This document shows positions 8,767 through 18,465 of a stretch of DNA of 64,000 bases, one piece after another. Each line of letters starts with the position of its first letter. The first letter of the stretch is position 1. The stretch is from assembly GCF_002754315.1 (NCBI RefSeq), contig NZ_PEFE01000001.1:3162001-3226000 (forward strand), read 5' to 3'. The notes under the pieces were generated by a model. That model was given only the letters and a program-made list of their open reading frames with translations. It ran no database searches and was not told where the DNA came from. A program made the position numbers and the translations under genes. Source of the DNA: Flavobacterium sp. 11 (lineage in GTDB: Bacteria; Bacteroidota; Bacteroidia; Flavobacteriales; Flavobacteriaceae).

Positions 8767-9765
8767 ATGAAATCCTACACAATTCAAGAAATAAATGAGA
8801 TTCTAAAAGGAGAAATAGTCGGGAATACTTTTCAAAGTATTACTGCGCCTGAACAACTTGAAGCCGCTAATGAATCTGAAATTTCATTTATTGGAAACAA
8901 AAAATACGAAAAATTTTGGTCTGCATCCAAGGCTTGTGTAGCGGTTGTCAACGAAGATATATCTATAGAACCCGGAGAATACAGGGCTTTCATAAAAGTA
9001 AAAAATGCTGATTTAGCAATGTCTCAGGTATTGGAACTTTTTGCACCTCCAACACCAATATTTACAATTGACATTCACCCAACAGCAGTAATTGACTCAA
9101 CTGCAACTATTTGTAATGGTGCCCGAATTGGTGCAGGATGTTATATAGGACCTAAAGTTATAATTGGAGACAATGCAACTATTTATCCAAATGTGACTAT
9201 ACTTGACGAATGCACAATAGGTAAAAACACCGTGATTTGGTCAGGAACAGTTATTAGAGAACGATGTCATATTGGGAATGATTGTATTTTGCATCCTAAC
9301 GCAACAATTGGTGCCGATGGTTTTGGTTTTCGTCCTGATCCACAAAGAGGTTTGGTGAAAATTCCACAAATTGGAAATGTTATTATTGGTAACAGTGTAG
9401 AAATTGGTGCTAACTCGTGTGTTGATAGAGGAAAATTCAGTTCAACCGTTTTAGGAGATGGTTGCAAAATTGATAATTTAGTTCAAATAGGTCATAACAG
9501 TAAATTGGGGAAATTCTGTATTATGGCTGGAAACAGCGGATTAGCTGGATCAGTAACGTTAGGAAATGGTGTAATCATTGGCGGAAGCGCTTCGATAAAA
9601 GACCACACTACTATTGGCGATGGTGCCATTGTTGGTGCTGGTTCCGGTGTAACAGGAGATATTCCAGCAGGGAAAACCATGTTAGGATATCCAGCTGTTG
9701 AAGCTCGTGATGCATTAAAACAATGGGCAATTTTGAAAAGACTGGTTAATGAGTCAAAAAAATAA
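8767..9765 (+). CDS. lpxD: UDP-3-O-acylglucosamine N-acyltransferase
   Basis: LpxD adds the N-linked acyl chain in the third step of lipid A synthesis. The protein has 332 residues. An N-terminal uridine-binding domain (about 1-100) precedes a left-handed beta-helix made of many hexapeptide repeats (for example GARIGAG, ATIGAD, VTLGNG). The catalytic histidine is His243 in VQIGHNSKLG, matching His239 of the E. coli enzyme. The Phe/Gly-rich GADGFGFRPD motif before it is conserved in LpxD. Other lpx genes are not adjacent, so this may be a second LpxD copy of the kind often seen in Flavobacteria. Confidence 0.92.
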   Translation: MKSYTIQEINEILKGEIVGNTFQSITAPEQLEAANESEISFIGNKKYEKFWSASKACVAVVNEDISIEPGEYRAFIKVKNADLAMSQVLELFAPPTPIFTIDIHPTAVIDSTATICNGARIGAGCYIGPKVIIGDNATIYPNVTILDECTIGKNTVIWSGTVIRERCHIGNDCILHPNATIGADGFGFRPDPQRGLVKIPQIGNVIIGNSVEIGANSCVDRGKFSSTVLGDGCKIDNLVQIGHNSKLGKFCIMAGNSGLAGSVTLGNGVIIGGSASIKDHTTIGDGAIVGAGSGVTGDIPAGKTMLGYPAVEARDALKQWAILKRLVNESKK

Positions 9766-9790
9766 ACACTTACTTTTTTATTAAATTCAT

Positions 9791-9820
9791 AAAAAAACAG
9801 AGATAAACTTCTGTTTTTTT
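9791..9820 (+). terminator. Terminator of lpxD
   Basis: AAAAAAACAGA (9791-9801) pairs exactly with TCTGTTTTTTT (9810-9820) around an eight-base loop. Confidence 0.8.
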
Positions 9821-9931
9821 GTTTTAATAGTAAACATATATTCGATTTTCATCAAAATCCAATTAAAATAATAAAATTTATTTAGTTGGATTTTGTATTT
9901 TAGCACAAAATTTTTTTAACACTATTTCATC

Positions 9932-11560
9932 ATGGATTTGAACTTCAACAAAAACGAAGACCACAATAAACTTTTACTTTCAGCATTGCGACAAAAATTA
10001 AGCGTAGTCAAATTAGGAGGTGGTGAAAAACGCATCCAAAAATTACATGGTGAAGGCAAAATGACAGCACGCGAGCGTATTGATTATTTATTGGACCCAA
10101 AAGCAAAATGCATAGAAATTGGGGCGTTTGTTGGTGAAGGAATGTATACAGAACATGGTGGCTGTCCATCTGGTGGAGTTGTTGTGAAAATAGGATATAT
10201 CAAAGGAAAACAATGTATTGTTGTAGCTAATGATGCTACTGTAAAAGCAGGTGCTTGGTTTCCCATAACTGCAAAGAAAAATCTGCGTGCGCAAGAAATT
10301 GCAATGGAAAATCGCCTTCCAATCATCTATTTAGTGGATAGTGCAGGCGTTTATTTGCCTTTGCAAGATGAGATTTTCCCGGATAAAGAGCATTTTGGTC
10401 GCATTTTTAGAAATAATGCTCAAATGAGCAGCATGGGAATTACTCAAATCGCTGCTGTAATGGGAAGTTGTGTTGCTGGTGGTGCTTATTTACCAATTAT
10501 GAGCGATGAAGCGATGATTGTGGATAAAACAGGAAGTATTTTCTTAGCCGGAAGTTATTTAGTAAAAGCTGCCATTGGCGAAAGCATCGATAACGAAACG
10601 TTAGGCGGAGCAACTACACATTGTGAAATTTCGGGCGTTACAGATTACAAAGCCAAAGATGATAAAGACGCATTAGATAAAATAAAAAATATTGTTGACA
10701 AAATAGGTGATTTTGACAAAGCTGGTTACAGCCGAATTAAAGCAGAGAAACCCGCATTAGACGAGAAAGAAATCTACGGTGTTTTACCAAAAGCCCGAAA
10801 TGAACAGTACGATATGATGGAAATCATCAATCGTCTGGTTGATAATTCCGAGTTTGAAGCCTATAAAGACGGTTACGGTCAAACTATTATTACCGGTTAT
10901 GCCAGAATTGACGGTTGGGCAGTTGGAATTGTTGCCAACCAACGAAAAGTAGTAAAAACTAAAAATGGTGAAATGCAATTTGGAGGCGTAATTTACTCTG
11001 ATAGCGCTGATAAAGCCACACGTTTTATCGCTAATTGCAACCAAAAGAAAATTCCTTTGGTATTCGTTCAAGATGTTACCGGTTTTATGGTTGGATCCAA
11101 ATCTGAACATGGCGGAATTATTAAAGACGGTGCCAAAATGGTAAATGCTGTATCCAATTCAGTTGTACCAAAATTCACGGTTATCGTAGGAAATTCATAC
11201 GGTGCCGGAAATTATGCCATGTGTGGAAAAGCGTATGACCCAAGATTAATTTTTGCTTGGCCTAGTGCTGAACTAGCCGTAATGGGCGGAACCCAAGCTG
11301 CGAAAGTATTAGCACAAATTGAAGCTTCTTCGCTTAAAGCAAAAGGCGAACTGGTTGACGAAACCAAAGAGAAAGAATTGTTTGATAAAATCAAAGCTAG
11401 ATATGATGAACAGGTTTCGCCTTATTATGCAGCATCACGATTATGGACTGATGCAATCATCGATCCTTTAGACACCAGAACCTGGATTTCTATGGGTATT
11501 GAAGCGGCAAACCACTCGCCTATTGAGAAGAAATTTAATTTGGGCGTTATTCAAGTTTAA
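9932..11560 (+). CDS. Acyl-CoA carboxylase beta (carboxyltransferase) subunit, methylcrotonyl-CoA type
   Basis: This 542-residue biotin-dependent carboxyltransferase transfers carboxyl from carboxybiotin to an acyl-CoA. The N-terminal half contains GGGEKRIQKLHGEGKMTARERI and the acyl-CoA site with CVAGGAYLPIMSDE. The C-terminal half has FVQDVTGFMVGSKSEHGGIIKDGAKM and the oxyanion segment GNSYGAGNYAMCGKAYDP. The string FGRIFRNNAQMSSMGI is characteristic of methylcrotonyl-CoA carboxylase (leucine breakdown) more than of propionyl-CoA carboxylase. No biotin-carrying alpha subunit is adjacent, so it must come from elsewhere in the genome. Confidence 0.88.
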   Translation: MDLNFNKNEDHNKLLLSALRQKLSVVKLGGGEKRIQKLHGEGKMTARERIDYLLDPKAKCIEIGAFVGEGMYTEHGGCPSGGVVVKIGYIKGKQCIVVANDATVKAGAWFPITAKKNLRAQEIAMENRLPIIYLVDSAGVYLPLQDEIFPDKEHFGRIFRNNAQMSSMGITQIAAVMGSCVAGGAYLPIMSDEAMIVDKTGSIFLAGSYLVKAAIGESIDNETLGGATTHCEISGVTDYKAKDDKDALDKIKNIVDKIGDFDKAGYSRIKAEKPALDEKEIYGVLPKARNEQYDMMEIINRLVDNSEFEAYKDGYGQTIITGYARIDGWAVGIVANQRKVVKTKNGEMQFGGVIYSDSADKATRFIANCNQKKIPLVFVQDVTGFMVGSKSEHGGIIKDGAKMVNAVSNSVVPKFTVIVGNSYGAGNYAMCGKAYDPRLIFAWPSAELAVMGGTQAAKVLAQIEASSLKAKGELVDETKEKELFDKIKARYDEQVSPYYAASRLWTDAIIDPLDTRTWISMGIEAANHSPIEKKFNLGVIQV

Positions 11561-11607
11561 CCACTCATTTACAGATACTTAAATCTATATTTTGTATATT
11601 TATAATG

Positions 11608-11639
11608 CTTTTAGGAACTATATAAATGGTTCCTAAAAG
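11608..11639 (+). terminator. Hairpin after the carboxylase gene
   Basis: CTTTTAGGAAC (11608-11618) and GTTCCTAAAAG (11629-11639) form a perfect 11-bp stem. No T tract follows, so this may be an mRNA-stabilising hairpin instead of an intrinsic terminator. Confidence 0.5.
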
Positions 11640-11699
11640 TAGTTATAATGCCCTAAAAAATCTTAACCTAATTCATTTAATTATCTAAAATTAAAAGAA

Positions 11700-12332
11700 A
11701 TGAAAAAGATTTTTGTTTTACTAACAACACTTTTATTGTTAGTGGGGCAGTTTACAAATGCACAAAATAAAACCGAAAATACTATTTTGTCAAAGGATAA
11801 GAAACCTTTTTATCTCGAAACTGGAATCAATGCATCGCTGCCTGTACACATACAAATGTATCGAAGTCATAGACTTGCTCTAGGAATAAATGCCAGAGCT
11901 GGAAAAATAATTTCTAGAAAATTAGAACTCGGGATCCGATTTGATTATGATTATAGATTCATTAAAAAAGGCAGTCGAATACTGACTCCCGAAAGCACAT
12001 TAACAGAAAGAGCTTTACATAGTAATTTTAGTTTATTCAGCATTAAACCAAATGTTCAGTTTAATTTAAATTCAAATTATTTTTTGGGAGTCGAAACCGG
12101 TTTAGGATATGCACTTTCTGATGAAGATAGTAAAATTGGATTGGGTTTTGTATCTGAATATGCCAGTGACCAACAATTTGGATTGTGTTCAGGTCTGTAT
12201 TTTGGAAAATCATTTGACATTGGTTCTAATAAAGACAAAATCAGTTTATCTCTTAATTTCACTCAATTTTTAGCTCTTGGTCATGCAGAAAACAGCCTTG
12301 GTTTGCGAATAAATTACCTGTTCCTAAAGTAA
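11700..12332 (+). CDS. Putative outer membrane beta-barrel protein
   Basis: A 210-residue protein with a clear signal peptide ending TNAQ (about residue 22). The mature part alternates hydrophobic and polar residues as in a small beta-barrel, with LELGIRFDYDYRFI, YFLGVETGLGYAL and a terminal GLRINYLFLK strand. That pattern suits an OmpW/OmpX-like porin-family fold of about eight strands, but I recognise no specific family. It stands alone with its own upstream region. Function unknown. Confidence 0.7.
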   Translation: MKKIFVLLTTLLLLVGQFTNAQNKTENTILSKDKKPFYLETGINASLPVHIQMYRSHRLALGINARAGKIISRKLELGIRFDYDYRFIKKGSRILTPESTLTERALHSNFSLFSIKPNVQFNLNSNYFLGVETGLGYALSDEDSKIGLGFVSEYASDQQFGLCSGLYFGKSFDIGSNKDKISLSLNFTQFLALGHAENSLGLRINYLFLK

Positions 12333-12561
12333 ATGAAAGCATTTCAAATTATTAAAAATTACTCAATCCTTTTTTAAATTTAACTTCTCTACTCTCGCTG
12401 TACTATAAATTAAGACACCATTATTAGTAATTTATTCGCAAAAGCTACCGTACAATTCTTTTGAAGGAAGAAAACATTCAAAGTTTAGTTTTCTTTAACA
12501 ATTATAAATTATTTAATTAAAAATCAGTAACTTAGTACTACATTTTTAAAACTATAGTATT

Positions 12562-12984
12562 ATGAACAGCGTAAAAAATTTAAACAAATGGGCGAATACG
12601 CACACTTATTTAACCGTGGATTTGGTACGAATAGCACTTGGAGTATTTTTGTTTATGAAAGGAATCTCTTTTATAACGAATATCCAATATTTAAATGATC
12701 TGATATCTCCAATTGACAGAATTGGCGGTGGAATGTTTCTCGTTCATTATATTGCTCCGGCGCACATGGTTGGCGGCATAATGATTGCTTTTGGTTTATT
12801 GACAAGATGGGCAATAATAGCACAACTTCCTATATTAATAGGTGCTATCGTAGTAAATTTTATGGGAGAAATGCATTCCCAAAATTTACTTTTGGCATTA
12901 CTGATATTAGGAATTTGTATCTTTTTCTTATTCTACGGAAGCGGAAAAAATTCAGCTGATTATTACTTTAAAATGGAGCAATAA
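12562..12984 (+). CDS. DoxX family membrane protein
   Basis: This 140-residue inner membrane protein has four predicted transmembrane segments (about 19-36, 62-82, 86-104 and 110-127) and the DoxX pattern LVRIALGVFLFMKGI near the first helix with GGIMIAFGLLTRWA in the middle. DoxX proteins are small membrane proteins tied to quinone or thiol redox functions; no substrate can be inferred here. A strong terminator follows. Confidence 0.75.
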   Translation: MNSVKNLNKWANTHTYLTVDLVRIALGVFLFMKGISFITNIQYLNDLISPIDRIGGGMFLVHYIAPAHMVGGIMIAFGLLTRWAIIAQLPILIGAIVVNFMGEMHSQNLLLALLILGICIFFLFYGSGKNSADYYFKMEQ

Positions 12985-12987
12985 TTA

Positions 12988-13025
12988 AATAAAAAAGCTT
13001 CAAAAGTAACGGAAGCTTTTTTATT
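12988..13025. terminator. Bidirectional terminator
   Basis: AATAAAAAAGCTTC (12988-13001) and GAAGCTTTTTTATT (13012-13025) are exact reverse complements, serving the DoxX gene and the convergent menE-like gene. Confidence 0.85.
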
Positions 13026-13033
13026 AAAACAAT

Positions 13034-14083
13034 TTAAATACTTTCTATAATTTCTTTGCGTTTTATCTTCCCGTTTTCTGTTTCAGAAAATTTAGAAACA
13101 TAAAAAACTTCTTTTGGTTTTTCATATTTGTCCAAACCATCAAAAATACTGTCTTCCAATATTTGCTGTTCCCCTTCAATAACAATAACTAATTTTTCAC
13201 CTAAAACAGCATCTTGTTTTCCGGTTACAAAAAATCTTGAGTTAATTTTATCCGATAACTTATCTTCAATTTTTTCAGGAATCAATTTGATTCCACCGCT
13301 GTTTATTACATTATCAATACGACCTAAAAAAAGAAATTGATTTTCGCCTACAAGTTCCACTAAATCATTTGTGACAATAGATTCGTTAGAAATTTTTAAA
13401 GCATCAATCACCAGACAATTTCTATCATCTTGGCTAATTTTAATATTTGGCAAAATTGAAAAAGTCTCCTCTCCTATTTTCTTAGCTGCAATATGAGTAA
13501 TGGTTTCCGTCATACCGTAGGTTTCATACACTTCCGTTTTCAATTTAGAAAGTCCTTTTTCAAGAGTATTGTTCATTTTTGCACCACCAACAATCATCTT
13601 TTTTACATTCTTCAACTCTGATAAAGAGTTTTGAGCTTGTAAAGGAACCATCGCTACAAAATCATATTTGGTATCGTTTTGCAACATAGGATGAGAACTT
13701 GGCGCAACAAAATCAACATCAAGACCCAGAATAAAACCCCTCACAAACATCATTTTTCCTGCAATATATTTAGTAGGTAAGCAATGTAATACTTTGTCTC
13801 CAGGTTTTAAATCGAAAAAATCACCCGTAGCAATTGCTGAATTGACCATCGCTTGTTTATCGACACGAATCAATTTTGGAGTTCCGGTAGTCCCGGAAGT
13901 ATTCATTTCTATATACGATTTGTTATCAAACCAATCGAGTACAAAATCTCCCACTGATTTTTCGAATTCGTCTCCTTCTTTTATAAAACTGTACGCTACT
14001 CTGCATAAATCATTTCGATTCAGATGAAACCCGTTTAGCTTAAAGAGATTGTGGACATTATGATATGTTATTGTATCAATCAT
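13034..14083 (-). CDS. menE: AMP-binding enzyme, O-succinylbenzoate-CoA ligase (MenE) type
   Basis: An ANL-superfamily adenylating enzyme of 349 residues, about 100 shorter than typical MenE, in the compact form seen in Bacteroidetes. The P-loop is NTSGTTGTPK (61-70), followed by YETYGMTETITHIA and the hinge FLGRIDNVINSGGIKLIPEKIE. The catalytic C-terminal lysine is in NGKIKRKEI. MenE activates O-succinylbenzoate with CoA in menaquinone synthesis, the main quinone route in this phylum. The assignment rests on size and the H-x-A after the A5 motif; other men genes are not in view. It lies 37 bases after the CPBP protease gene on the same strand, probably one operon. Confidence 0.75.
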   Translation of the reverse strand: MIDTITYHNVHNLFKLNGFHLNRNDLCRVAYSFIKEGDEFEKSVGDFVLDWFDNKSYIEMNTSGTTGTPKLIRVDKQAMVNSAIATGDFFDLKPGDKVLHCLPTKYIAGKMMFVRGFILGLDVDFVAPSSHPMLQNDTKYDFVAMVPLQAQNSLSELKNVKKMIVGGAKMNNTLEKGLSKLKTEVYETYGMTETITHIAAKKIGEETFSILPNIKISQDDRNCLVIDALKISNESIVTNDLVELVGENQFLFLGRIDNVINSGGIKLIPEKIEDKLSDKINSRFFVTGKQDAVLGEKLVIVIEGEQQILEDSIFDGLDKYEKPKEVFYVSKFSETENGKIKRKEIIESI

Positions 14084-14120
14084 GATAGGTTTATTTTAAA
14101 TTATTGAACAGTTTTAATGA

Positions 14121-15032
14121 TTAAATATTTCCAGTTAGTTTTTCTTTCCAATTGGTCCAATTGTATTTTTTACTAAAGATAAATAAAAGTATTGGGTAAA
14201 TAAGAACCACCGGCACTATAACATCTAATCCGGCTGACGGTTCCGAAATATCTTTAAAAATTGAATTGGTTTGAAATGCAGACCAATCAGAAGTAACAAG
14301 TAAAGCACCTACTAAATTATTGGCAGCATGAAATCCTAAAGCCAGCTCCATTCCTTCATCCATCAATGTAATAATTCCCAGTAAAAGCCCCGTTCCTATA
14401 TAATATACAAGTACTATATGCCCTATTTTAGCCACTTCAGGATTAAAAATATGCATTCCTCCAAAGATAACCGAAGTCATCAATAAGGGAAACCATTTAT
14501 TCTTTGCAAGATTAGCAAATCCCTGCATTAAGTATCCTCTAAAAATATATTCTTCAGAACTGGTTTGAATAGGAATTAGCACTACACCAATTACGACTAA
14601 AATTGCAAATGGCACTGGTTTAAAATTGATTACAAAATCGTTAGGATTAGAAAAATAGAATAGCAAAGTGGATACAATTGTAAAAACGGACCAAATCATA
14701 AAAGAAAATCCAACTCTTTTCCAATCTGTTTTAGCTCTTGATGTTGTTACAGAAAGCATCGTTTGTCCGTGTAAATTACGAACTACCAACACAATCCCAA
14801 GCATAATAAAAACGAACGAAATCAGTATTAAAAACAAAGTCAGATTTGAGTCAAAAAAACGCATTACCGATTCATTATCTGTTGGATAAGGTTTTCCATT
14901 AAAAATTGTTTCATACAATATTCCTATTAAAAGTGGCAACTGACCCACAAATGAAGCGCAAATTATTATTATTGAACCTAAAATATACTTCCAAAAATGA
15001 TTCTCTGATTTTATTCCCTGTTCTATAAACAT
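14121..15032 (-). CDS. CPBP family intramembrane glutamic protease
   Basis: A 303-residue multi-pass membrane protein with about seven or eight hydrophobic segments. The CPBP (Abi/CAAX protease) motifs are present in order: EEYIFR (Glu160, Glu161, Arg165), then a helix with FGGMHIFNPE, and later FHAANN. These residues form the active site in the Rce1-like family. Bacterial members process membrane proteins or act in bacteriocin immunity; the substrate here is unknown. Probably cotranscribed with the downstream menE-like gene. Confidence 0.88.
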   Translation of the reverse strand: MFIEQGIKSENHFWKYILGSIIIICASFVGQLPLLIGILYETIFNGKPYPTDNESVMRFFDSNLTLFLILISFVFIMLGIVLVVRNLHGQTMLSVTTSRAKTDWKRVGFSFMIWSVFTIVSTLLFYFSNPNDFVINFKPVPFAILVVIGVVLIPIQTSSEEYIFRGYLMQGFANLAKNKWFPLLMTSVIFGGMHIFNPEVAKIGHIVLVYYIGTGLLLGIITLMDEGMELALGFHAANNLVGALLVTSDWSAFQTNSIFKDISEPSAGLDVIVPVVLIYPILLFIFSKKYNWTNWKEKLTGNI

Positions 15033-15140
15033 ATAATTTTCGTTTTATTTTTATACTTTATTAGTTTAGCAAATGCTATTTTTGTTACATCAATACTAAT
15101 CCTTCAAATACCCATTTATAATAACCCAATAGTATTAACT

Positions 15141-15485
15141 ATGATACAAATATACCATAATTCACGCTGTGGAAAATCCAGAAATTGCCTCGCATTTGTG
15201 GAAAACTCAAAAAAAGAGTTTGAAATCATCAATTATTTGACAAACCCACCTTCATTTGAAGAGTTGTCAGCTATTATCGAAAAATTAAACATAAAACCCA
15301 TTGAATTAGTCCGCCAAAAAGAAAAAATTTGGATAGAAAATTTTAAAGATCAAAAATTGAATGATGAACAAATTATTCAAGCCATGATCTCGCATCCAAT
15401 TCTAATTGAAAGACCAATTGTAATCGATGGAAACTCGGCTATTATAGGACGTGATTTAGAAAAAGTGGCCTCTTTTATTTTATAA
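15141..15485 (+). CDS. ArsC/Spx family protein, arsenate reductase-like
   Basis: A 114-residue thioredoxin-fold protein. The N-terminus IYHNSRCGKSRN places the catalytic cysteine at Cys10, as in glutaredoxin-linked arsenate reductases. The central NYLTNPPSFEEL and the late PILIERPIVID segment, which holds the family's arginine-proline turn, are conserved. No arsenical pump or ArsR regulator is nearby, so a housekeeping YffB-like or ArsC-like reductase is as likely as true arsenic resistance. Confidence 0.8.
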   Translation: MIQIYHNSRCGKSRNCLAFVENSKKEFEIINYLTNPPSFEELSAIIEKLNIKPIELVRQKEKIWIENFKDQKLNDEQIIQAMISHPILIERPIVIDGNSAIIGRDLEKVASFIL

Positions 15486-15582
15486 AAACCCGGTTGTTTT
15501 AATTAACATTTTTTTGTGATTTTTAGTATTAAACCAAATCCTACTTTTGCAATCTAAAGTTTGTAACCAAAGTTTTTAAAAA

Positions 15583-18054
15583 ATGAAAAAAATGAAATCC
15601 GTTTTAATTCTTGTTCTCTTTTTTACGACCCTGTTCAGTTTTGCTCAAGCTCCACAAGCTCAACAAGGTCCTGCAGTTCCAAAAATTAAAATAACAGGTA
15701 AGGTAATTGAGAAAATAAGTAAACAACCTCTTGAATACGCTACAATTACTTTTTTAATTCCAAACAATCCAAAACCAGTTGCTGGTGGAATTACAAATCC
15801 AAATGGGGAATTTGAAATTGAGGTTAAACCGGGTGTTTATGATATAAAAATTGAATTTATATCTTTTAAAATAAACGAAATTAAACAAAAGAACCTTCAA
15901 AAAAGTACGAGTTTAGGTTTAATCAGTTTAGATGAAGATGCGAATCAATTGAATGAAGTTGTTATTCGTTCTGAGAAAACAACTGTTGAAATAAAATTAG
16001 ACAAAAAAGTATACAATGTAGGGAATGACCTTATGGTAAAAGGAGGAACTGTTAGTGATGTTTTAGACAACATCCCTTCTGTTGCTGTTGATGTTGAAGG
16101 AAATGTAAGTCTTCGTGGAAATGAAAATGTTAGGGTTCTTATTGATGGCAAGCCTTCAAATGCTATTAATATTGCTGAGGCATTGCGATTAATTCCAGCC
16201 GATGCGATTGACAAAGTAGAAGTTATTACCAATCCATCTGCACGATATGATGCCGAAGGTGGTGGTGGTTTATTAAATATTATCTTGAAAAAAGGTAAAA
16301 ATCAAGGTTTAAATGGAACTTTTATAGCTTCAACCGGATATCCTGAAACATACGGTTTAAGCGGTACCTTAAACTATAAATCAAAAAACTTTAATCTTTT
16401 TACTACTCAAGGATACAATGACCGTAGTAATCCCGGAAATGCATTTACAGATTCAAGATATTTAAATGCTGATAATTCTACTCGAAATTATGTCAATGAA
16501 ACTAGAGAAAACGAAAGAGATAATAAAGGATATAATGGAAATTTTGGAATGGAATGGTATTTAAGTGAAAGCCTTTCTTGGACCAATACCTTTAACTATA
16601 GAAAAAGTAATGGTATCAACGTTGATAACGTTTTCCAGAATAATTATGATTCAGGATTTAATTATGACTATACCCGTAATCGTATCAATTTAGAAAATAG
16701 CGATAGTGAAAACGTAGAATTTGCAACAAACTTCACTAAGAAATTTAAAAAAGACGGTCATAAATTAACCATTGACGGTTCCTTTTCTACTAATGATGAC
16801 ATCAACGATGCGTTAATTACAGACACAGCTACAAATACAAGTGTGATAAAATTTGATAACACTATCAACAATCAAACTCAAAGCAGAAATTTACTTCAAA
16901 TGGATTATGTTTTACCTATTGGAAAAGGAAGCCAGTTTGAAGCAGGATACCGTGGTGATTTCTCAGAATTACTTACTGATTACAGAGTAGAAAATGATGG
17001 AGTAATCAATAACAACTTCACAAATACATTAGAATACAAGGAGAAAGTTAATGCGCTTTACACTCAATATGGTGTAAAAATTAATAAATTCTCAGCCCTT
17101 TTCGGATTGCGTTTTGAGGATTCAAATATTGAAATCAATCAATTAGCAACTAATGATTTCAACACTAAAAAGTATAACAACTTTTTTCCAAGTGCTTTCT
17201 TCACTTATGAAATATCAGACAAAAGCAGCGCTTCTTTAAGCTATAGCCGAAGAATTCAAAGACCTAGAGGAAGAATGTTGAATCCGTTCAGCAACTTGTC
17301 GAGTAACATCAATATTTTTGTTGGAAATCCAGATTTAGATCCTGCATTTTCAGATGCTATTGATTTTGGTTACATCAAAAGATGGGAAAAATTAACTTTC
17401 AATACTTCCTTATACGTAAATAAAACAACAGATGTTTTCCAATTTGCAAGAAGAGAATCAGGAGATTTCGTTAACGGAACACCAATCTTAATCAGTTCTC
17501 CTATCAACTTGGCAACTGAATATAGAACAGGATTTGAATTTACATTAAACTATTCTCCATACAAATGGTGGAAATTAAACAGTAACTTCAATTTCTTCAG
17601 AAACGAAACGCAAGGAGATTTTACCTATACAGATTTTAACAATAATGAAATTGTACAAAATTTTGATAACGTAGCGACATCTTGGTCAACAAGACTAACT
17701 TCAAAAATCACATTGCCATACAAAATCGACTGGCAGACTAATGCAACCTATAATGGTCCACAAAATAATGCACAAGGAAGAAGCTTAGGGATTTTTGCAG
17801 CAAACATAGCATTCAGTAAAGACGTATTAAAAGACAAAGGAACACTTTCATTCAACGTAAGTGATGTATTCAATTCCAGAAAAAGAATCATGGAAAGTAA
17901 TCTTCCAGGAATTGTAAGTTCGTACAGCGAAATGCAATGGAGAGAAAGACAGTTTAGCTTATCGTTCACGTATCGTTTTAACAAACAGAAAAACGAAAGA
18001 GAACAACAACCTAAGCGAAATCAAAATGAAAATGAAGGTGATTTTCAAGGATAA
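15583..18054 (+). CDS. TonB-dependent receptor with carboxypeptidase-like regulatory domain
   Basis: An 823-residue outer membrane receptor. A signal peptide (FSFAQ near 23) is followed by a short AP/Q-rich stretch, then a CarboxypepD-regulatory-like beta domain (about 35-115: KITGKVIEKISKQPLEYATI). A plug domain follows (KGGTVSDVLDNIPSVAVDVEGNVSLRG, then VEVITNPSARYDAEGGGGLLNII), and then a large beta-barrel of the OMP_b-brl_3 type ending QFSLSFTYRF. The C-terminus after the barrel is a charged tail. These receptors import unknown ligands through TonB. A -7 element TACTTTTG lies at 15542-15549, with no good -33 partner. Single gene with its own terminator. Confidence 0.88.
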   Translation: MKKMKSVLILVLFFTTLFSFAQAPQAQQGPAVPKIKITGKVIEKISKQPLEYATITFLIPNNPKPVAGGITNPNGEFEIEVKPGVYDIKIEFISFKINEIKQKNLQKSTSLGLISLDEDANQLNEVVIRSEKTTVEIKLDKKVYNVGNDLMVKGGTVSDVLDNIPSVAVDVEGNVSLRGNENVRVLIDGKPSNAINIAEALRLIPADAIDKVEVITNPSARYDAEGGGGLLNIILKKGKNQGLNGTFIASTGYPETYGLSGTLNYKSKNFNLFTTQGYNDRSNPGNAFTDSRYLNADNSTRNYVNETRENERDNKGYNGNFGMEWYLSESLSWTNTFNYRKSNGINVDNVFQNNYDSGFNYDYTRNRINLENSDSENVEFATNFTKKFKKDGHKLTIDGSFSTNDDINDALITDTATNTSVIKFDNTINNQTQSRNLLQMDYVLPIGKGSQFEAGYRGDFSELLTDYRVENDGVINNNFTNTLEYKEKVNALYTQYGVKINKFSALFGLRFEDSNIEINQLATNDFNTKKYNNFFPSAFFTYEISDKSSASLSYSRRIQRPRGRMLNPFSNLSSNINIFVGNPDLDPAFSDAIDFGYIKRWEKLTFNTSLYVNKTTDVFQFARRESGDFVNGTPILISSPINLATEYRTGFEFTLNYSPYKWWKLNSNFNFFRNETQGDFTYTDFNNNEIVQNFDNVATSWSTRLTSKITLPYKIDWQTNATYNGPQNNAQGRSLGIFAANIAFSKDVLKDKGTLSFNVSDVFNSRKRIMESNLPGIVSSYSEMQWRERQFSLSFTYRFNKQKNEREQQPKRNQNENEGDFQG

Positions 18055-18060
18055 AAAAAT

Positions 18061-18089
18061 AAGGACTCGTGAAAACGGGTCCTTTTTCT
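18061..18089 (+). terminator. Terminator of the TonB receptor gene
   Basis: GGACTCG pairs with CGGGTCC around GTGAAAA-type loop bases, followed by a T-rich run. Confidence 0.7.
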
Positions 18090-18126
18090 TTTTAGACAAA
18101 AAGTAAAATAGCTGAGTATAACGCAT

Positions 18127-18160
18127 AAAAAAAAGGGCCCATAAAATGAGTCCTTTTTTT
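18127..18160. terminator. Second, bidirectional hairpin terminator
   Basis: A7-GGGCCCAT (18127-18142) pairs with ATGAGTCC-T7 with one wobble and one mismatch. It sits just past the stop of the minus-strand small gene and supports that gene being real. Confidence 0.7.
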
Positions 18161-18174
18161 ATTTAACAAAAAGT

Positions 18175-18420
18175 TTAAACTGATTGTTCTTTCTTCGCTT
18201 TTCTTTCTTTATATCTTTCCCATAAAGCTCCACCAATCCAATATTGAACGAAACCTACAAGAAAAAACATTAACCAAAATCCTATAGTAAGAATGGTTAA
18301 GAAAAGTAAAAAGCCTAAGTACTGTGAAAATTCAAACATGTTTTCCGGAATTTTTGAATGTAGCCACAAATGTAAGTTTAATTCCTTTTCGTACCAATAA
18401 AAAAACATAAAAACTACCAA
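18175..18420 (-). CDS. Small predicted membrane protein
   Basis: An 81-residue protein of unknown function. Residues about 33-60 (FLLFLTILTIGFWLMFFLVG) form one long hydrophobic segment and the C-terminus is strongly basic (RYKERKAKKE), which suggests a membrane protein with a cytoplasmic tail. The tryptophan-rich N-terminus is unusual. Support comes from its own downstream hairpin and from the absence of any competing frame. The start could also be four codons further in. Confidence 0.6.
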   Translation of the reverse strand: MVVFMFFYWYEKELNLHLWLHSKIPENMFEFSQYLGFLLFLTILTIGFWLMFFLVGFVQYWIGGALWERYKERKAKKEQSV

Positions 18421-18465
18421 TCAATTTTTATAAAAAAGGAATTATCCGTATTTTTGAGCTCAGAA